Shown: positions 37,201 through 48,458 of the stretch, one piece after another
How positions within the stretch are numbered: position 1 is the first letter of the stretch
Layout of the letters: every line of letters begins with the position of its first letter
Assembly: GCA_963920525.1 (NCBI GenBank)
Contig: OY986438.1
Location: 134,322,671 to 134,386,670 of the forward strand
Source: Dichetophora obliterata
Lineage: Eukaryota > Arthropoda > Insecta > Diptera > Sciomyzidae
Length of the DNA stretch: 64,000 nt
Direction: 5' to 3'
Made by a program: the position numbers and the translations under genes
The notes under the pieces: generated by a model
Seen by the model: only the letters and a program-made list of their open reading frames with translations
Told to the model about the DNA's origin: nothing
The model's database searches: none

Positions 37201-40200
37201 GCTTGTGGATTCTCCTCACTCCAAATACGACAATTCTGTTTATTTACGTACCCATTCAACCAAAAATGGGCTTCATTGGAAAATGCACTTTTCCATGGAA
37301 ATTCAAAATCAATATCAATTTGTGCTTCAGCCCATTCGCCGAATCGGCGGCGCATACGATGGTCGTTTGGCCTTAATTCCTCCACAAGTTGAATCTTGAA
37401 AGGTTTTAAGCCAAGCTCTTTACGTAAAATCTTCCATAAAGTGGAAGGACACAACCCCAGTTGCTGAGAACGGCGACGAATTGATTGATTAGGATCATCT
37501 TCGATGCTTTCCTGTACAGCGGCTAGAGATTCTTCAGTTCGGCGTCTCACGGGATGCACATTATCAGTAACAGTAAATGTGGTCCGAAAACGATCTATTG
37601 TTCTTCGAATTAGCAGCTCTGAAGGACGATTATGTACGCCATAAAATGGACAAAATGCACGATAAGTTTGACGAACAGAACCATTATTTTGATTACAAAT
37701 TTCCACAATTTGGACGCGTTGCTCTGATGTAAGTCGATGAAATGTCGAAGTAAACTAAACAAAAATCAACTATCAGCCGTTAAATGGGTGGTCAAATAAA
37801 ACAGTGATGCCAACTCAAAACTCTTGTATCACTCTATAAAAAACACCCTTTTTAATTTCGTTTGTTTCCCAATAAGACAATCAGATTAATTTGCTTTGTT
37901 TCAATGCAACTGCTGCATTGTAATTTCGCTAATAGAGATTATGTTATAAGAAGAGTTGAGTGGAGAAAAGAAGAGAAAAGTCATGAGTTTAATCGAAAAA
38001 AATCGATCAAAAACAACTTTTATTTCTGATTGAAAAAACAACGACCAAGAAATAGCTTTTATTTCTGTTCGAAAATATATCGATATAAATATATCGATAT
38101 AATATATCGAAAATAATTGGCTTAAGGTGATTTTTATCGTTAAATCATGTAAAAAATGGAATCTTTAGCTCCCTAGCGTCACATTGCTGTATTTAAAAGA
38201 ATTATACAACAACTATTTATACGTGGACTTTTGATCTAAAATTTCAAAAATAATTTTTATTTTCGGTCCCTGGTAAGAATGATTCAACGAATTTTAAAAA
38301 TCCAAACGGCATTACAATTTTCGTAAAAATCTATATAAATAAAAATCAAATGTCGTTCGTTGGTAATTGCATCAGTTGCGAACGGCTGAACCGATTTGGA
38401 TAATTTTTTTTTAAATGTTCGTAATAGTCCAACTTAGGTTTTTACGGAAAGAAAAATTGACCACGCCCACTTTGCGCCCACTTTTTTTGATTTATCTAAA
38501 ATCGGAAAACGGCTGGACCGATTTGGATAATTTTTTTTTTAATGTTCATAGTAATCCAATTTAAGTTTTGTCGGAAAGAAAAATTGACCACGCCCACTTT
38601 TGCGCCCACTTTTTTCAATTTATCTAAAATCGGAAAACGGCTGGACCGATTTGGATAATTTTTTTTCAAATGTTCGTAGTAATCCAATTTAAGTGTTTAC
38701 TGAAAGAAAAATTGACCACGCCCACTTTTGCGCCCACTGTTTTGATATCTATATATATAAAATTAAGTGGCAAAACTTCCTGTTCGCATACTCCTCCTAC
38801 ACGGCTTGCCCGATTTCAATGAAATTTTCAGGGGTGATTGGGGTCTGTGTGGAGGGTGCACATAAGAAATTGCATGTGTGTATTTTTGCAGGTTTTGTAC
38901 CACACCCCCTTTTGTCGCCCACAAATCAATAAAAATGCTGTATTTAAGACGGTTTTGGTCGTATGAAATTAAAATTTGGTAAATAAGTTCGTATGATAAC
39001 TATAATTAACTTTGAAAAAATGGGCGTGGTCACAATTCATCTACGCCTACTTTAAAGAAAATATCAAAATACTTCGAAACCATTGGTCCGATTGAGCTCA
39101 AATTTTGTAAGTACGCTTTGCTTTGAGTACGAGATGGTTTAAGGGGCAATGCCACACCCCTTTTACCTCCCACATATAAATAAAAAATTGTTGTTATCGA
39201 ATAGCTTTAGTTAGAGTTATGGGTCGCACAGCTTAGAAATTCGGTATTCGACCACAATTTAGACGTACCGTTTCTGTGATGAAATTTTATGGGAGTGGAC
39301 AAGGGGGAGGGGCACCTCCGATACAACCCAAATTTGTGATATCGAATAGCTTTGAAGTTATAGGAATTCATCTTTGGAATTCAGTTTTTGACCTCAATTT
39401 ACACATGCAGTTTCAATGGTTTTATTTTATGGGCGTTGGACAGGGAGGCGTGACATCTCCCTTACAACCCAAATTTGCGATATCGTATTGCTTTGAAGTT
39501 ATAGGTTGACAGCGTAAGAATTCGGTATTCGACCTAAATTTATACATGCATTTTCAATACTTACATTTTGTCGTCGTAGGGCAAAGGGGAGTGGCACTTC
39601 CCATACAACCCAACTTTGTGCTATCAAATAGTTTTAGAGTTATAAGTCGTACAACGCCGAAATTCAGTATTCGACCTCAATATACACATGCAGTTTCATT
39701 GATTCAATCTATGTTCATTGGTAAGAGGGGCGTGGCACCTCCCATTTAACGTAAATTTGCGATATTGAATATCAGCGTCAGAATTCAGTATTCGGCCCCA
39801 ATTTATACATGCAGTTTCATTAATTACATTTTATGGGCGTACGACAAGGGGGCGTGAAACCTCCTATTTAACCCAAATTAGAGATATCAAATAGCATTGG
39901 GGTTATAGGTCTCACAGCTTTGGAATTCAGTATTGGACCTCAATGTACACATGCAGTTTCATTGATTACATTTTATGAGCGTTGCTCAAGGGGGAGTGGC
40001 ACCTCCCATACAACGAAAATTTGTGATATCGAATAGCTTTGTAGTTCAAGGTCGCACAGCGTCGGAACTCAGTATTCGACCAAAATTTACGCTTGCAGAT
40101 TTACTGATAAAATTTTTTAGAGTTTGTCGGGGGGGCGTGACACCTCCAATTTAACCCAAATTTGCGATATCGAATAGATTTGGAGTAATAGGTAACTCAG

Positions 40201-43200
40201 CCTCAAAATTCAGTATTCGACCTCAATGTACTCATGCAGTTTCATTGCTAAAATTTTATGGGCGTAGGGAAAAGGAGAGTGGCACCTCCCATACAATCAA
40301 AATTTGTGCTATCGAATAGTTTTGGAGTTATATGTCGCACAGTTTTGGAATTCGGTATTCGACCTCCATGCAGACATCCAGTTTAATTGATTACATTCTA
40401 TTAGCGGTGATGAAGAGAGAGAGGCACTTCCTATACAACCCAAATTTGTTATATCGAATAGCTTTGTGGATATAGGTCGCACAGTCTCAGAATTCAGTAT
40501 TTGACCTCAATTTAGACATGCTGTTTAACTGATAACATTTTATGGGCGTTTGAATAGGGAGAGTGGCAGCAACGCGCCGGGTTTCAGCTAGTACATAATA
40601 AAACTAATTGTGTAAGCATTTGTACTCTCCAAAAAAGTGTACTTTGCTTTGATTTTTAATAATAAGAACGTTAAAATAGTTTGGGGCCTGTGCGATATCT
40701 GGAAAATCGATTCTTCTTAAAATCGTTCTGTTTATTTTTGCTGTAAGACTAGAATGTATCGAATAGAATTTTATTTTGAAGCACCCTAATGTACATGCAT
40801 TGATTGCGCTGATTTTTTTTTTGCTTATCCTATGCATTTTTTGCTGAACGTTTCTAAAGTTTTCACCAAATTCTCACGTCACATTTAAATTTTTTTTTTA
40901 AGTAAGCCGTGGAAGTTAGTTGTTTTTTTTTCATTAACTAAAATACTAATATCACAATTTTAGTGAAGTAGTATTTTAAGTAAGCCGTGGAAGTTAGTTG
41001 TTTTTTTCATTAACTTTTGATGTTGTCATTTGATGCCGAGAAAATGTGTTTTAGTATTGACTAAGAATTCGGTTCTTGAAAATTCTTGAAGGATATAAAA
41101 ATATCAAAATTTAGTCATTAAATATGTTTTCATATCATGTAAGAACCTAACCTAACCGTAACATAAGCATAAAAAACATATACGTCGTTGGACACACGAG
41201 TGAAGCAGAGCTTTTTTGCATTTTAATAGATTTGATAATTTAATGGTTTTTTAATAAAATAACTTTTAAATTCAAAAATTTTATATATCAAAAAGTTAAC
41301 TAAAAAAATACACGTTACTATTCACACCAGTACATTTTATTACATTACATTATTATTTTATTTGATTACATGTTACATAATTTCAAATTATTTTTGTAAA
41401 TGTTTTGAATTATTATTATGGCAATGTATTAATGGAATTGTTGGTTTTGATATCTAAAACAGCAAAGATATATTACATATTATCTATTTATCTGCAAATA
41501 CTGCATCAATAGTAGTCATTAATCGTATTGTACAAACATTTGGATCGCTTATCATTCCTAAATTATATTTATCAAAAAGGCATTGTTTAAGTGCCTGTTA
41601 ACATTCAAACAGTTGACACCTTGTGATAAGTTTCGCCCAGTTCAATGGAGCCTGCTCGTGTATAGCAGGGGCAATGTGATGAGGGTAATTTTTTGAGATT
41701 TCACTCAAGCAAATCATAAAACGAGGCGTAAACAGCTTCGCTTCTAAAATGCACTGACAATAATTTATTTACTGATTTTACAGCAATTAGAAAGTGAATA
41801 CAGGAATAAGAAAAACAAAACCATATGATTTTATTTATTTACTAGTTTAAAAGCCTGTCCTACGACAGGTCCTTCGCACACTTCCTTTTTGGAGCCTTTT
41901 GCCGAGATTGGTAACAATCATATTCATACACAACTTTACAAACTGGCCTTGCAACCTTCAATCCGTAGCAACTCAGGTGTCGTTTTGCGGCTGCTACAAT
42001 TATATTTTTTGGTACAATCAACTCAAATCGACTCAAAAGAATTTCATTAAATTCGTCATGACTTTTTTATAAAAGGATGAAAAAAAGAGGTAGTTGAATC
42101 AAACACCCAATAAAACCCAATAAAGTAAAAACCCAATATTGTTACTGATAAGTATCATGTATATTTTCTGTGCATACTTTCAGGCTGAACATTTTTGAGA
42201 ACAGTGTGTCCTGTAAAATTACTTTATTGTCAAAAAATAATTACAATTCGAGAAATACTGTGTGCGGAGCAGCAGCTTGCCTTTTATGTATTAAGATGTG
42301 CATACTTTCAGGCTGAACAGTTATTGGAGACGGAATAGCGTGCTTGCCTTTTATATAGTACGATGATATCTGGTGCAACATATCTTCAGTTAATACTTAT
42401 TATTAACTACATTATTCTGTATCACGAAGTAGCACACCAATGACAAGCAAGACACGAGAAGCAATACTTTTTTTCTATACGAAATTCTATTGCTTCTCGT
42501 GCCTGGCTTATCGTTGGTTTGCATTTTCGTTGTACAAAATAAAGCAGTAAATAAACCAACCAACGCAACAAAGAATGTTGAATCAGTTAGTAGTGTATAG
42601 GACTATCAATCGAAGGGTTAGGAGTTCGATTCTCACTGCATACTAAGTAATATTTTTAATTTTATATTATCTTGGTGTAACAGACGCAAGCAAAAAGCAA
42701 CAACAATTCTAAGAAAAAGGTGTATGGAAAAAAGTGTCGTTTTTGAGATTTCACTCAAGCAAATCACAAAACGAGGTGTAAAAAGCTTCGCTTCAAAAAC
42801 GAAAGTTAGCAAAAAGAGCAGCATCGAAAAAAGTATGAAAGGGAGAAAAACTGAGAAATTGACACTGAAATCTCATCGCCTCTGCGGTGCGGGTTCGATC
42901 CTAGGTGGTGCCATCACAAAGATTTCTGAGGAAGCCTGTAGCAGGGCCGAAATTGCAATAAAATCAGCTAGTGATGTTGCCTTTTTATATTGAAAATGTT
43001 GTTGTTGTTCTTTATTTGGAAAAAACTCGTTAGAGCAAAAGCTCAGCTCAAGAAATGATTTTAAACTATCAAACAATTAGAATTTGTATTTAAAATCAAT
43101 CAATTATTTACAATCAATGATTTAAACTATCAAACATTTAGAATTTGTATTTAAATTGTAGAAAATGAACATAATAATAAAAAATAAGATCATATAGAAA

Positions 43201-43505
43201 ACTTTCATTTACTCCAAAAATCATAAAAAAATTCTCAGTAGTTTAGCGTCAGGTCTGAGAGGGTTAAGTAGCTTTTATCGTCTTATTTGTACTAATCGAT
43301 TCACGTTCTCTGTCATATATGCACCTTATGTAGTAACTCTGTTGTAGAAATAATGTTCAACTGTCCTTTCAAAATAATATTTAACTTTTGCAAAAACTCT
43401 GCCTTATCTTTTCAGGATTACACGCAGTTCTTTGCTAAGAACCAACTGAACAGCTGTTATCCAAGCTATAAAACTCCACCAGGTACCCAACATATGTTGG
43501 CTTAG
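30621..43505 (+). CDS. Gln/Pro-rich protein gene, 3' part (four exons)
   Basis: Four exons splice in consistent phase: 30621-31265, 32327-32876, 32987-33114 and 43416-43505. They give about 470 residues ending at TAG. The first two exons encode a low-complexity Gln/Pro/Tyr-rich region. The last two encode a compact, probably conserved block beginning [14 protein letters not shown], then [16 protein letters not shown], then [12 protein letters not shown] and [12 protein letters not shown]. Exon 1 starts at a strong acceptor, so upstream exons exist but were not recognised in the window. From memory the C-terminal block recalls insect muscle scaffold proteins of the ZASP/synaptopodin kind. This is unverified, so I give no symbol. 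No PDZ or LIM domain is visible here. The last intron (33115-43415) is 10.3 kb and full of transposons. Confidence 0.8.
31266..32326 (+). other. Intron between the two Gln-rich exons
   Basis: 1061 bp from GTAGTC to ACAACAACAG. It contains a patch of repeated GAGTACGAGT/ACTCGTACTCG motifs at about 31595-31735, a CATCATCAT run near 31812-31832 and a TCTGTCTCTCCCTCTC pyrimidine stretch near 32190. The acceptor lacks a good pyrimidine tract directly upstream, so an alternative acceptor cannot be excluded. Confidence 0.7.
32327..32876 (+). CDS. Exon encoding the second Gln-rich part
   Basis: The exon begins [19 protein letters not shown] in the same phase left by the preceding donor. It ends at TTTCAAG/GTGAGT after one base of a codon. 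It encodes long Gln tracts, then a more ordinary stretch ([20 protein letters not shown]) leading into the conserved C-terminal exons. The donor matches the fly consensus well. Translation beyond it (GEFFFCTCS) is intron read-through. Confidence 0.85.
32987..33114 (+). CDS. Conserved exon ([14 protein letters not shown] block)
   Basis: Acceptor AAACTATCAG; the first two bases complete a Gly codon with the preceding exon (phase 1 to 1). It encodes [19 protein letters not shown] and a basic segment ending CRPRKVKR. It closes at GCGC/GTAAGT in phase 0. Ordinary amino-acid composition, after 400 residues of low complexity, argues that this is a constrained domain. Confidence 0.88.
33867..34342. 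mobile_element. Foldback element, copy 2
   Basis: It shares arm tips (TGTGAGCTTTAGATCAAAGT at left; ACTTGATCTAAAGCTCACA at right) and internal sequence with the copy at 7281-7876, including GTTGCCATCTGTTCTAGTTG (in complement in copy 1). The 8 bp AAATTTAT occur directly left (33859-33866) and at 34343-34350 on the right. This would fit an 8-bp duplication if the right end extends to GTT. It is located in the last intron of the Gln-rich gene. Confidence 0.78.
34712..34957 (+). pseudogene. Basic Cys-containing protein fragment, possible transposon ORF start
   Basis: The 81-codon frame has non-random composition (Arg/Lys-rich, [18 protein letters not shown], then [12 protein letters not shown]). 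It resembles, from memory, the N-terminal domain of insect transposon-associated proteins with an RxxGxxY...GP.C pattern. It ends directly at a SINE insertion. No start context or downstream domain is present. Confidence 0.3.
34965..35297 (+). mobile_element. tRNA-derived SINE, family 1 copy B
   Basis: The head has GTAGTCAGTGGAGAGTGCGC and a B box with one change (GGTTAGAATCC, 35015-35025). The body continues TTAAGAATTATGGAAAACCA and ends near CTTTCCTTTCATGTCAAAGG. The head and body align along their length with the minus-strand copy at 4455-4795. It sits in the 10.3-kb intron, in the same orientation as the gene. Confidence 0.82.
35770..36090. repeat. 39-40-bp tandem repeat, eight copies
   Basis: The unit contains TCAGAAATAAAAGTTATTTC followed by TTGACCGTTATTTTTTTCGA. 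Starts are near 35777, 35817, 35854, 35894, 35933, 35973, 36014 and 36052 (spacing 37-41 bp). The same unit occurs in inverted orientation at about 37990-38080. The two arrays therefore bracket the Tc1/mariner element between them. Confidence 0.88.
36648..37851 (-). mobile_element. Tc1/mariner element with internally deleted transposase
   Basis: Perfect inverted repeats of about 28 bp (AAAGGGTGTTTTTTATAGAG at each end) enclose 1.2 kb with a transposase on the minus strand. It inserted between the two oppositely oriented arms of 39-bp repeats. Flanking bases are T/A-rich and a TA duplication is plausible but not exact. The transposase lacks its central part, so the element is non-autonomous. 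Confidence 0.9.
36755..37755 (-). pseudogene. Mariner-superfamily transposase, deleted and frameshifted
   Basis: The N-terminal frame (37026-37706, open upstream to about 37755 without an ATG at the expected place) contains paired helix-turn-helix-like sequence, then the first catalytic segment [16 protein letters not shown] and [17 protein letters not shown]. It stops at SFFVPQLAN. The C-terminal part lies in another frame ([20 protein letters not shown], then 36755-36964). The segment normally holding the second catalytic aspartate (the DGA..HTA region) is absent between about 37030 and 37010, so roughly 40 residues were deleted. The intact acidic residue before [10 protein letters not shown] marks the third catalytic position. 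Confidence 0.88.
37980..38120. repeat. Inverted copy of the 39-bp repeat and TATATCGATATA palindromes
   Basis: This is the reverse complement of the 35770-36090 unit (GAAATAGCTTTTATTTCTGT and CTTTTATTTCTGATTGAAAA). It is followed by three overlapping TATATCGATATA-type palindromes. It forms the right arm of the larger inverted structure interrupted by the Tc1/mariner element. Confidence 0.75.
38330..38747 (+). mobile_element. Helitron-like 5' end with about 120-bp repeats
   Basis: It begins with TCTATATAAATAAAAATCAA, the TC-plus-AT-rich start common in fly Helitrons. A unit holding CGGCTGGACCGATTTGGATA and ATTGACCACGCCCACTTTTG follows and is repeated three times (near 38395, 38515 and 38640). 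It has no separate 3' end, because the second Helitron starts directly at 38748. Confidence 0.72.
38748..40591 (+). mobile_element. Complete non-autonomous Helitron with about nine 140-bp repeats
   Basis: The 5' end is TCTATATATATAAAATTAAG, preceded by A. The 3' end is GCGCCGGGTTTCAGCTAG, followed by T: the TC...CTAG ends and A/T insertion site expected of Helitrons. From about 39276 to 40565 a unit of about 140 bp recurs about nine times, with GGGCGT, GGCACCTCCCAT and GATATCGAATAGCTTTG as landmarks. No Rep/helicase gene is present. It lies in the last intron of the Gln-rich gene. Confidence 0.85.
42438..42515. repeat. Short hairpin, about 31-bp arms
   Basis: The left arm is ACCAATGACAAGCAAGACAC followed by GAGAAGCAATA. 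The right arm is its imperfect complement, TATTGCTTCTCGTGCCTGGC followed by TTATCGTTGG. About 27 of 31 positions match, around a loop of about 20 bases. Most likely a small foldback or MITE. Confidence 0.75.
42587..42645 (+). mobile_element. tRNA-like head, possible SINE
   Basis: TAGTAGTGTATAGGACTATC and a B-box-like GAGTTCGATTC (42622-42632) are spaced as in a tRNA. No second copy was found in the window. A further weak B box (GGGTTCGATCC) lies near 42891. Confidence 0.45.
43416..43505 (+). CDS. Last coding exon ([12 protein letters not shown] ... stop)
   Basis: After the acceptor CTTATCTTTTCAG, 29 codons plus TAG are read in the phase left by the donor at 33114. The peptide is [20 protein letters not shown] followed by PPGTQHMLA. 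Its composition resembles the previous exon, and together they form one conserved-looking C-terminal block. It is too short to stand out as an open frame; I found it by following the phase 0 donor across the 10.3-kb intron. Confidence 0.82.
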   Translation, partial: DYTQFFAKNQLNSCYPSYKTPPGTQHMLA

Positions 43506-45600
43506 ATACCGCAGGTGTAGAACACAACACAACAACACTAACAACATGTAGCCGAACCACAATCAGTGCAGCTTATTCAAGCTACACTGAGAGCAAATAC
43601 ATAATGGAAACGAATATGGAAAACTATCAACTGGATAAAGAAAATATATAAAACTAATCAACTTATTAACTCTTAACTAAAAAAATTTTTGTCTTTTATG
43701 CTTAAGTAAGAAATTTAAAATTATATTCTAACATCTTAAATTGCCTTTATGGCAGCATAAGAATACATTAGTAAAAAAGAATTTAAAGTAGCCTGTAACA
43801 AACCTATTTTTACAAAATCATAAAACAATTAAACAAAAAAATGGACAGCTATTTTGCAATTGAATTTGATAAAATTTTATGCGCTTGCTTAACTGGCAAA
43901 AACACGGTAAAAATATCTACTCGTTAAGCAACTGCATGGAAAAAATCTAAATTCACAACGATATAGATGTCATTTTGTTAAAATACATTATTTAAATAAT
44001 TATTAAAATTGATGGGCAAAAATTTGTTGTTTTTCTATTTTTGACTTAAAGTCACTTTTATACTTTACAACACCGTTGCAAGTTGTGCAACTGCTTTAAT
44101 TGCTTTTGACAACAAGTTTTTGCTTACTTTATATATATTAAGATACAATGAAAGCAAACCGTGTAAGCCTTAACACAAAAATATTAATGCCTCCAACAAA
44201 TTGGCAGATCATCGCCAATTAGTTTGTCAATTTTTTGCAGTGCATTGAAAAATTGTGTTTAAGAATATTTTCAGCGTATCTAAGCAAATATGCCCAAACT
44301 ATTATTTTTTAAAATTATTAATAGAATCATGTTTATCTTGTTTGAGACAAGACACAAAGTGTAAAATTATCCAAATATATAAAAAACAATTAAAAAAAAT
44401 GCTTGTTAAGAAAAGTTTTCGAACAACTAAAAACGCATCTTATTCGAGCTCATAAAAATGCTAAATATTATATTATAATCGAAAAAAAAATATTATTTAT
44501 TCATTTATATTAATATATAGTTCTATATATTGTTTGCTTTATTTGTTATTCAACAGAAATAATTATTTCAAACTTAGCCAATTTAACGAACACAATTACT
44601 ACTACGATTAACGCTTCTTTAACGCAAAACTAATAAAAAAACTGCGAAAAAATGTAGAAAAAACCAAAAAAAAAATTATTAGATTTGTGTTGCTTTAAAC
44701 GATTTAAATAACATTAGCCAAAAAATATTATTTTTCGTTAAGAAAAATAAAAATCCAAAAAAAAAATATAAAACCTTATACAAAAAACTTCTAAAAAAAA
44801 AAATTATATCTAAAAACAAATTTAAACGAACTTACGAGCTAGAAAATTTTATTGAAATGAATTCATGGAATTTTTTTTAGAATCCGCAATTTATTTTAGC
44901 AATAGTTTTCTAATGAACATCGAACTAAAATATAAGAGAAATCAACAACAAAAACGAGAGAGAGCGCAAGCTTTATGCTAAAACTAAAAGGATATAAAAA
45001 CGAATTTAAGTCGTTAAATGGCGTGCTTTGGCTAATTTAAAACAAAAAAAAAAACAATCCATCACAAACAAAAACCAAACAACCCAAAACTCAATGAAAA
45101 CTCTATCCAAGATCTTTAAAATTTTCAACACCTGCTCAATTTCCGCCCCAAAATCGAAGCATAGCTTATTTTCCTGCAGTCTATATTTAATGTTAAAACA
45201 TTATTTTTTAAAAATAATTTATAAACAATTACCAAAATCGGCTGTTGAGGATGCTGTTAAAATTGTGTTGTTTTACATTTTTAATTTGGACTGCTGGAAT
45301 TATATGTTATGCCATCACGATTTTTGTAGCGTACTTAAAACCTATAAAAAAATATTTAAATTTTTGTACAAATTTAAAACTCTAACCAGCTGTGTCGCTT
45401 ATACTATAAAATAAACTTAACAGGACTCAATATAGATAAAAAATTGATTTTTAAAAAAAAACATGCATATGTTAAACTGTTACATTATAACTTATGAAAT
45501 ATTGTAAAATTTAAAATGGAAATTAAAGGAAAACAAAAAAATAAAGATTTGAACTCTCGCTGAGAAACCAGAGAGAATGTGGTTGTATTTATTTAAGTTG
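43506..45600 (+). other. Probable 3' untranslated region of the Gln-rich gene
   Basis: This AT-rich sequence follows the TAG at 43503-43505. Many AATAAA-like words occur; one at 45540-45545 is followed by a change in composition before the TTTA array. The 128-codon open frame at 45028-45414 lies in this stretch, is Lys/Phe/Leu-rich and matches nothing known. I treat it as chance. The true cleavage site cannot be fixed from sequence alone. Confidence 0.4.
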
Positions 45601-45696
45601 GAGTTGGTCCCTTCCATGGTAAGAGTATTGGACATGTCATTAAAAATGCGTATTTGCTATCTTTTTTTAGATCTTGTAATTTTTGTAGGGCTGTAC

Positions 45697-46932
<1,236 letters not shown>

Positions 46933-46934
46933 AA

Positions 46935-48440
46935 TCGGACCAAAAATTTTTACCTCCGATTTTGCTTACACTTCTTCTGAAATAAAAACAGTAATTTGAG
47001 TAAAAAAATAAGAGTCTTAAAATATCTCTTAAAAATTTAATTTTATAAGTTAAGTCCGACTGTTAATTATGTACTTTTAATTATAAAATATAAGTTAAGA
47101 GTTAACTTTTACTTTTAAAATAAAAGTTTTTTCTCAATTTTAACTTTTAAACTTTAAAGTAAGATTTAAGAGTCTCCAAAGAGTTTTATTCTTCAAAACG
47201 TTTTTTATACGTATTTAAAGAGTTTTATAATAAAAAGTTATTGTTTTATTTTTTTAAATGTATTCGCATACTTTAATTTTTTGAAGTTATTTTTAAGATT
47301 CTTTTGAATGTTTTATTTTATAAAAGTCTTACTAAAAGCCTTAGATTAAAAAAACTGCGAAAAAAATCAAAATATGTTTATTTTTGACCAACTACCAGCA
47401 ACCAATTTATTCCACCTATTGATTTTTCAATCTTGTCGACTATTCGAAAGATTATATTCATCAAATAAATAACATACAATATTTCATTTAAAAAGGACTT
47501 CTAAAAAGACTTTTATAAAATAGAAGTCTCAAAAGACTCTTAAAATTAACTATTTAAAATAAAAGTCTTTAAGGACTTTTAAATTTCTTTTTATAATTTA
47601 AAAGTCTTCAAAGACTCTTAAGTGTGATTTTATTTTATAAAATTTAAAAATAAGAGTTATTAAGTGAGAGTTAAAAGAAAAGGCATAAATCTTTTTTGAT
47701 AACTCTTACTTTCCATCTATCTTTATATATCAATAATAACTTTTATATAATAAAAGTTTGTTAAGACTCTTATTTCAGAGATTTTTTGGAAAAAAGTCAT
47801 AAAAATCTTAAACTCTGAAAAAAATTTTAAGATTTTTTTAAAGTTTTTACGTTCAATATTCAAATTTAGTCAAAAGGAAGAAAAAGCGAAGTTTCTTAGC
47901 TTTTAAAAAATCATTGATTCAACAAGGCTAACTCGATTTTGACGTTAGAGGTATTTTTGAAAAGACAATGCAAAGCTATTGTTAAAAAACTATACAATTT
48001 TTATCAAATGAAGGTCAAATGAAGATCAAATACGTATCTCGGTGTTTTTGTGTCTTTTTACAGGTTGAAAATTTACCTACAGTGTTATAAATCCTTTCAA
48101 TAATTTTTAAATCAAGCAAACTAATTTCTTTATTATTAAAGACTTTTTCCGTACAACAAGAGCTTCCGACTGTTTAAATGATTGCTCAATAAAAACTTAT
48201 GAATAAATTTTGAGATACTTTAAAACGTATTACAAAAATCATCTACTTCCATTCAAAGAAACTCGTTGTTTTAATTTTTGCTTTTTTTCTTTCTTGTTGT
48301 TAAATAAGCCCATTAGTTAAACTAGGTCATAAGTGCACCTTGAGCTTGTTTAAACTAAAATTATGAGTACGTGTATGTTATAAAAGTAAGCTTGAATAAA
48401 AAACAATTTTTAATTTTTATGGTTTTTTAATATTTTTTGT
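46935..48440. repeat. AT-rich DNA with degenerate AAGTCTTNAAGACTT motifs
   Basis: Between about 47010 and 47830 the words AAGAGTCTT, AAAAGTCTTNAAGACTTTT and AAGACTCTTAA recur many times on both strands. This suggests an old palindromic repeat family that has drifted. No gene or clear ends are seen. It ends before the poly(A) region of the cuticle gene. Confidence 0.5.
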
Positions 48441-48443
48441 TTT

Positions 48444-48449
48444 TTTATT
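48444..48449 (-). terminator. Poly(A) signal of the cuticle gene
   Basis: AATAAA on the minus strand, about 10 bp past the stop codon. This is very close to the stop, so further AT-rich words downstream may also be used. Confidence 0.5.
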
Positions 48450-48458
48450 TTTAACAAC

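Larger units (their letters stand above)
40600..43410. other. Intronic AT-rich DNA with diverged repeats
   Basis: Items visible: TAAGTAAGCCGTGGAAGTTA repeated at about 40900 and 40978; GAGATTTCACTCAAGCAAAT repeated at about 41696 and 42748; GTGCATACTTTCAGGCTGAA repeated at about 42171 and 42298; and a hairpin with arms of about 31 bp at 42438-42515. A tRNA-like head lies at 42587-42645. No protein-coding region was recognised before the acceptor at 43415. Confidence 0.55.

Noticed and set aside
38748..40591. CRISPR-like array from regular 140-bp spacing
   Set aside because: Units are long, diverged and contiguous, with Helitron ends; there is no short repeat and unique spacer pattern, and the sequence is eukaryotic.
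45028..45414. 128-codon frame after the last exon
   Set aside because: Lies in the probable 3' UTR, AT-driven composition, no recognised family.
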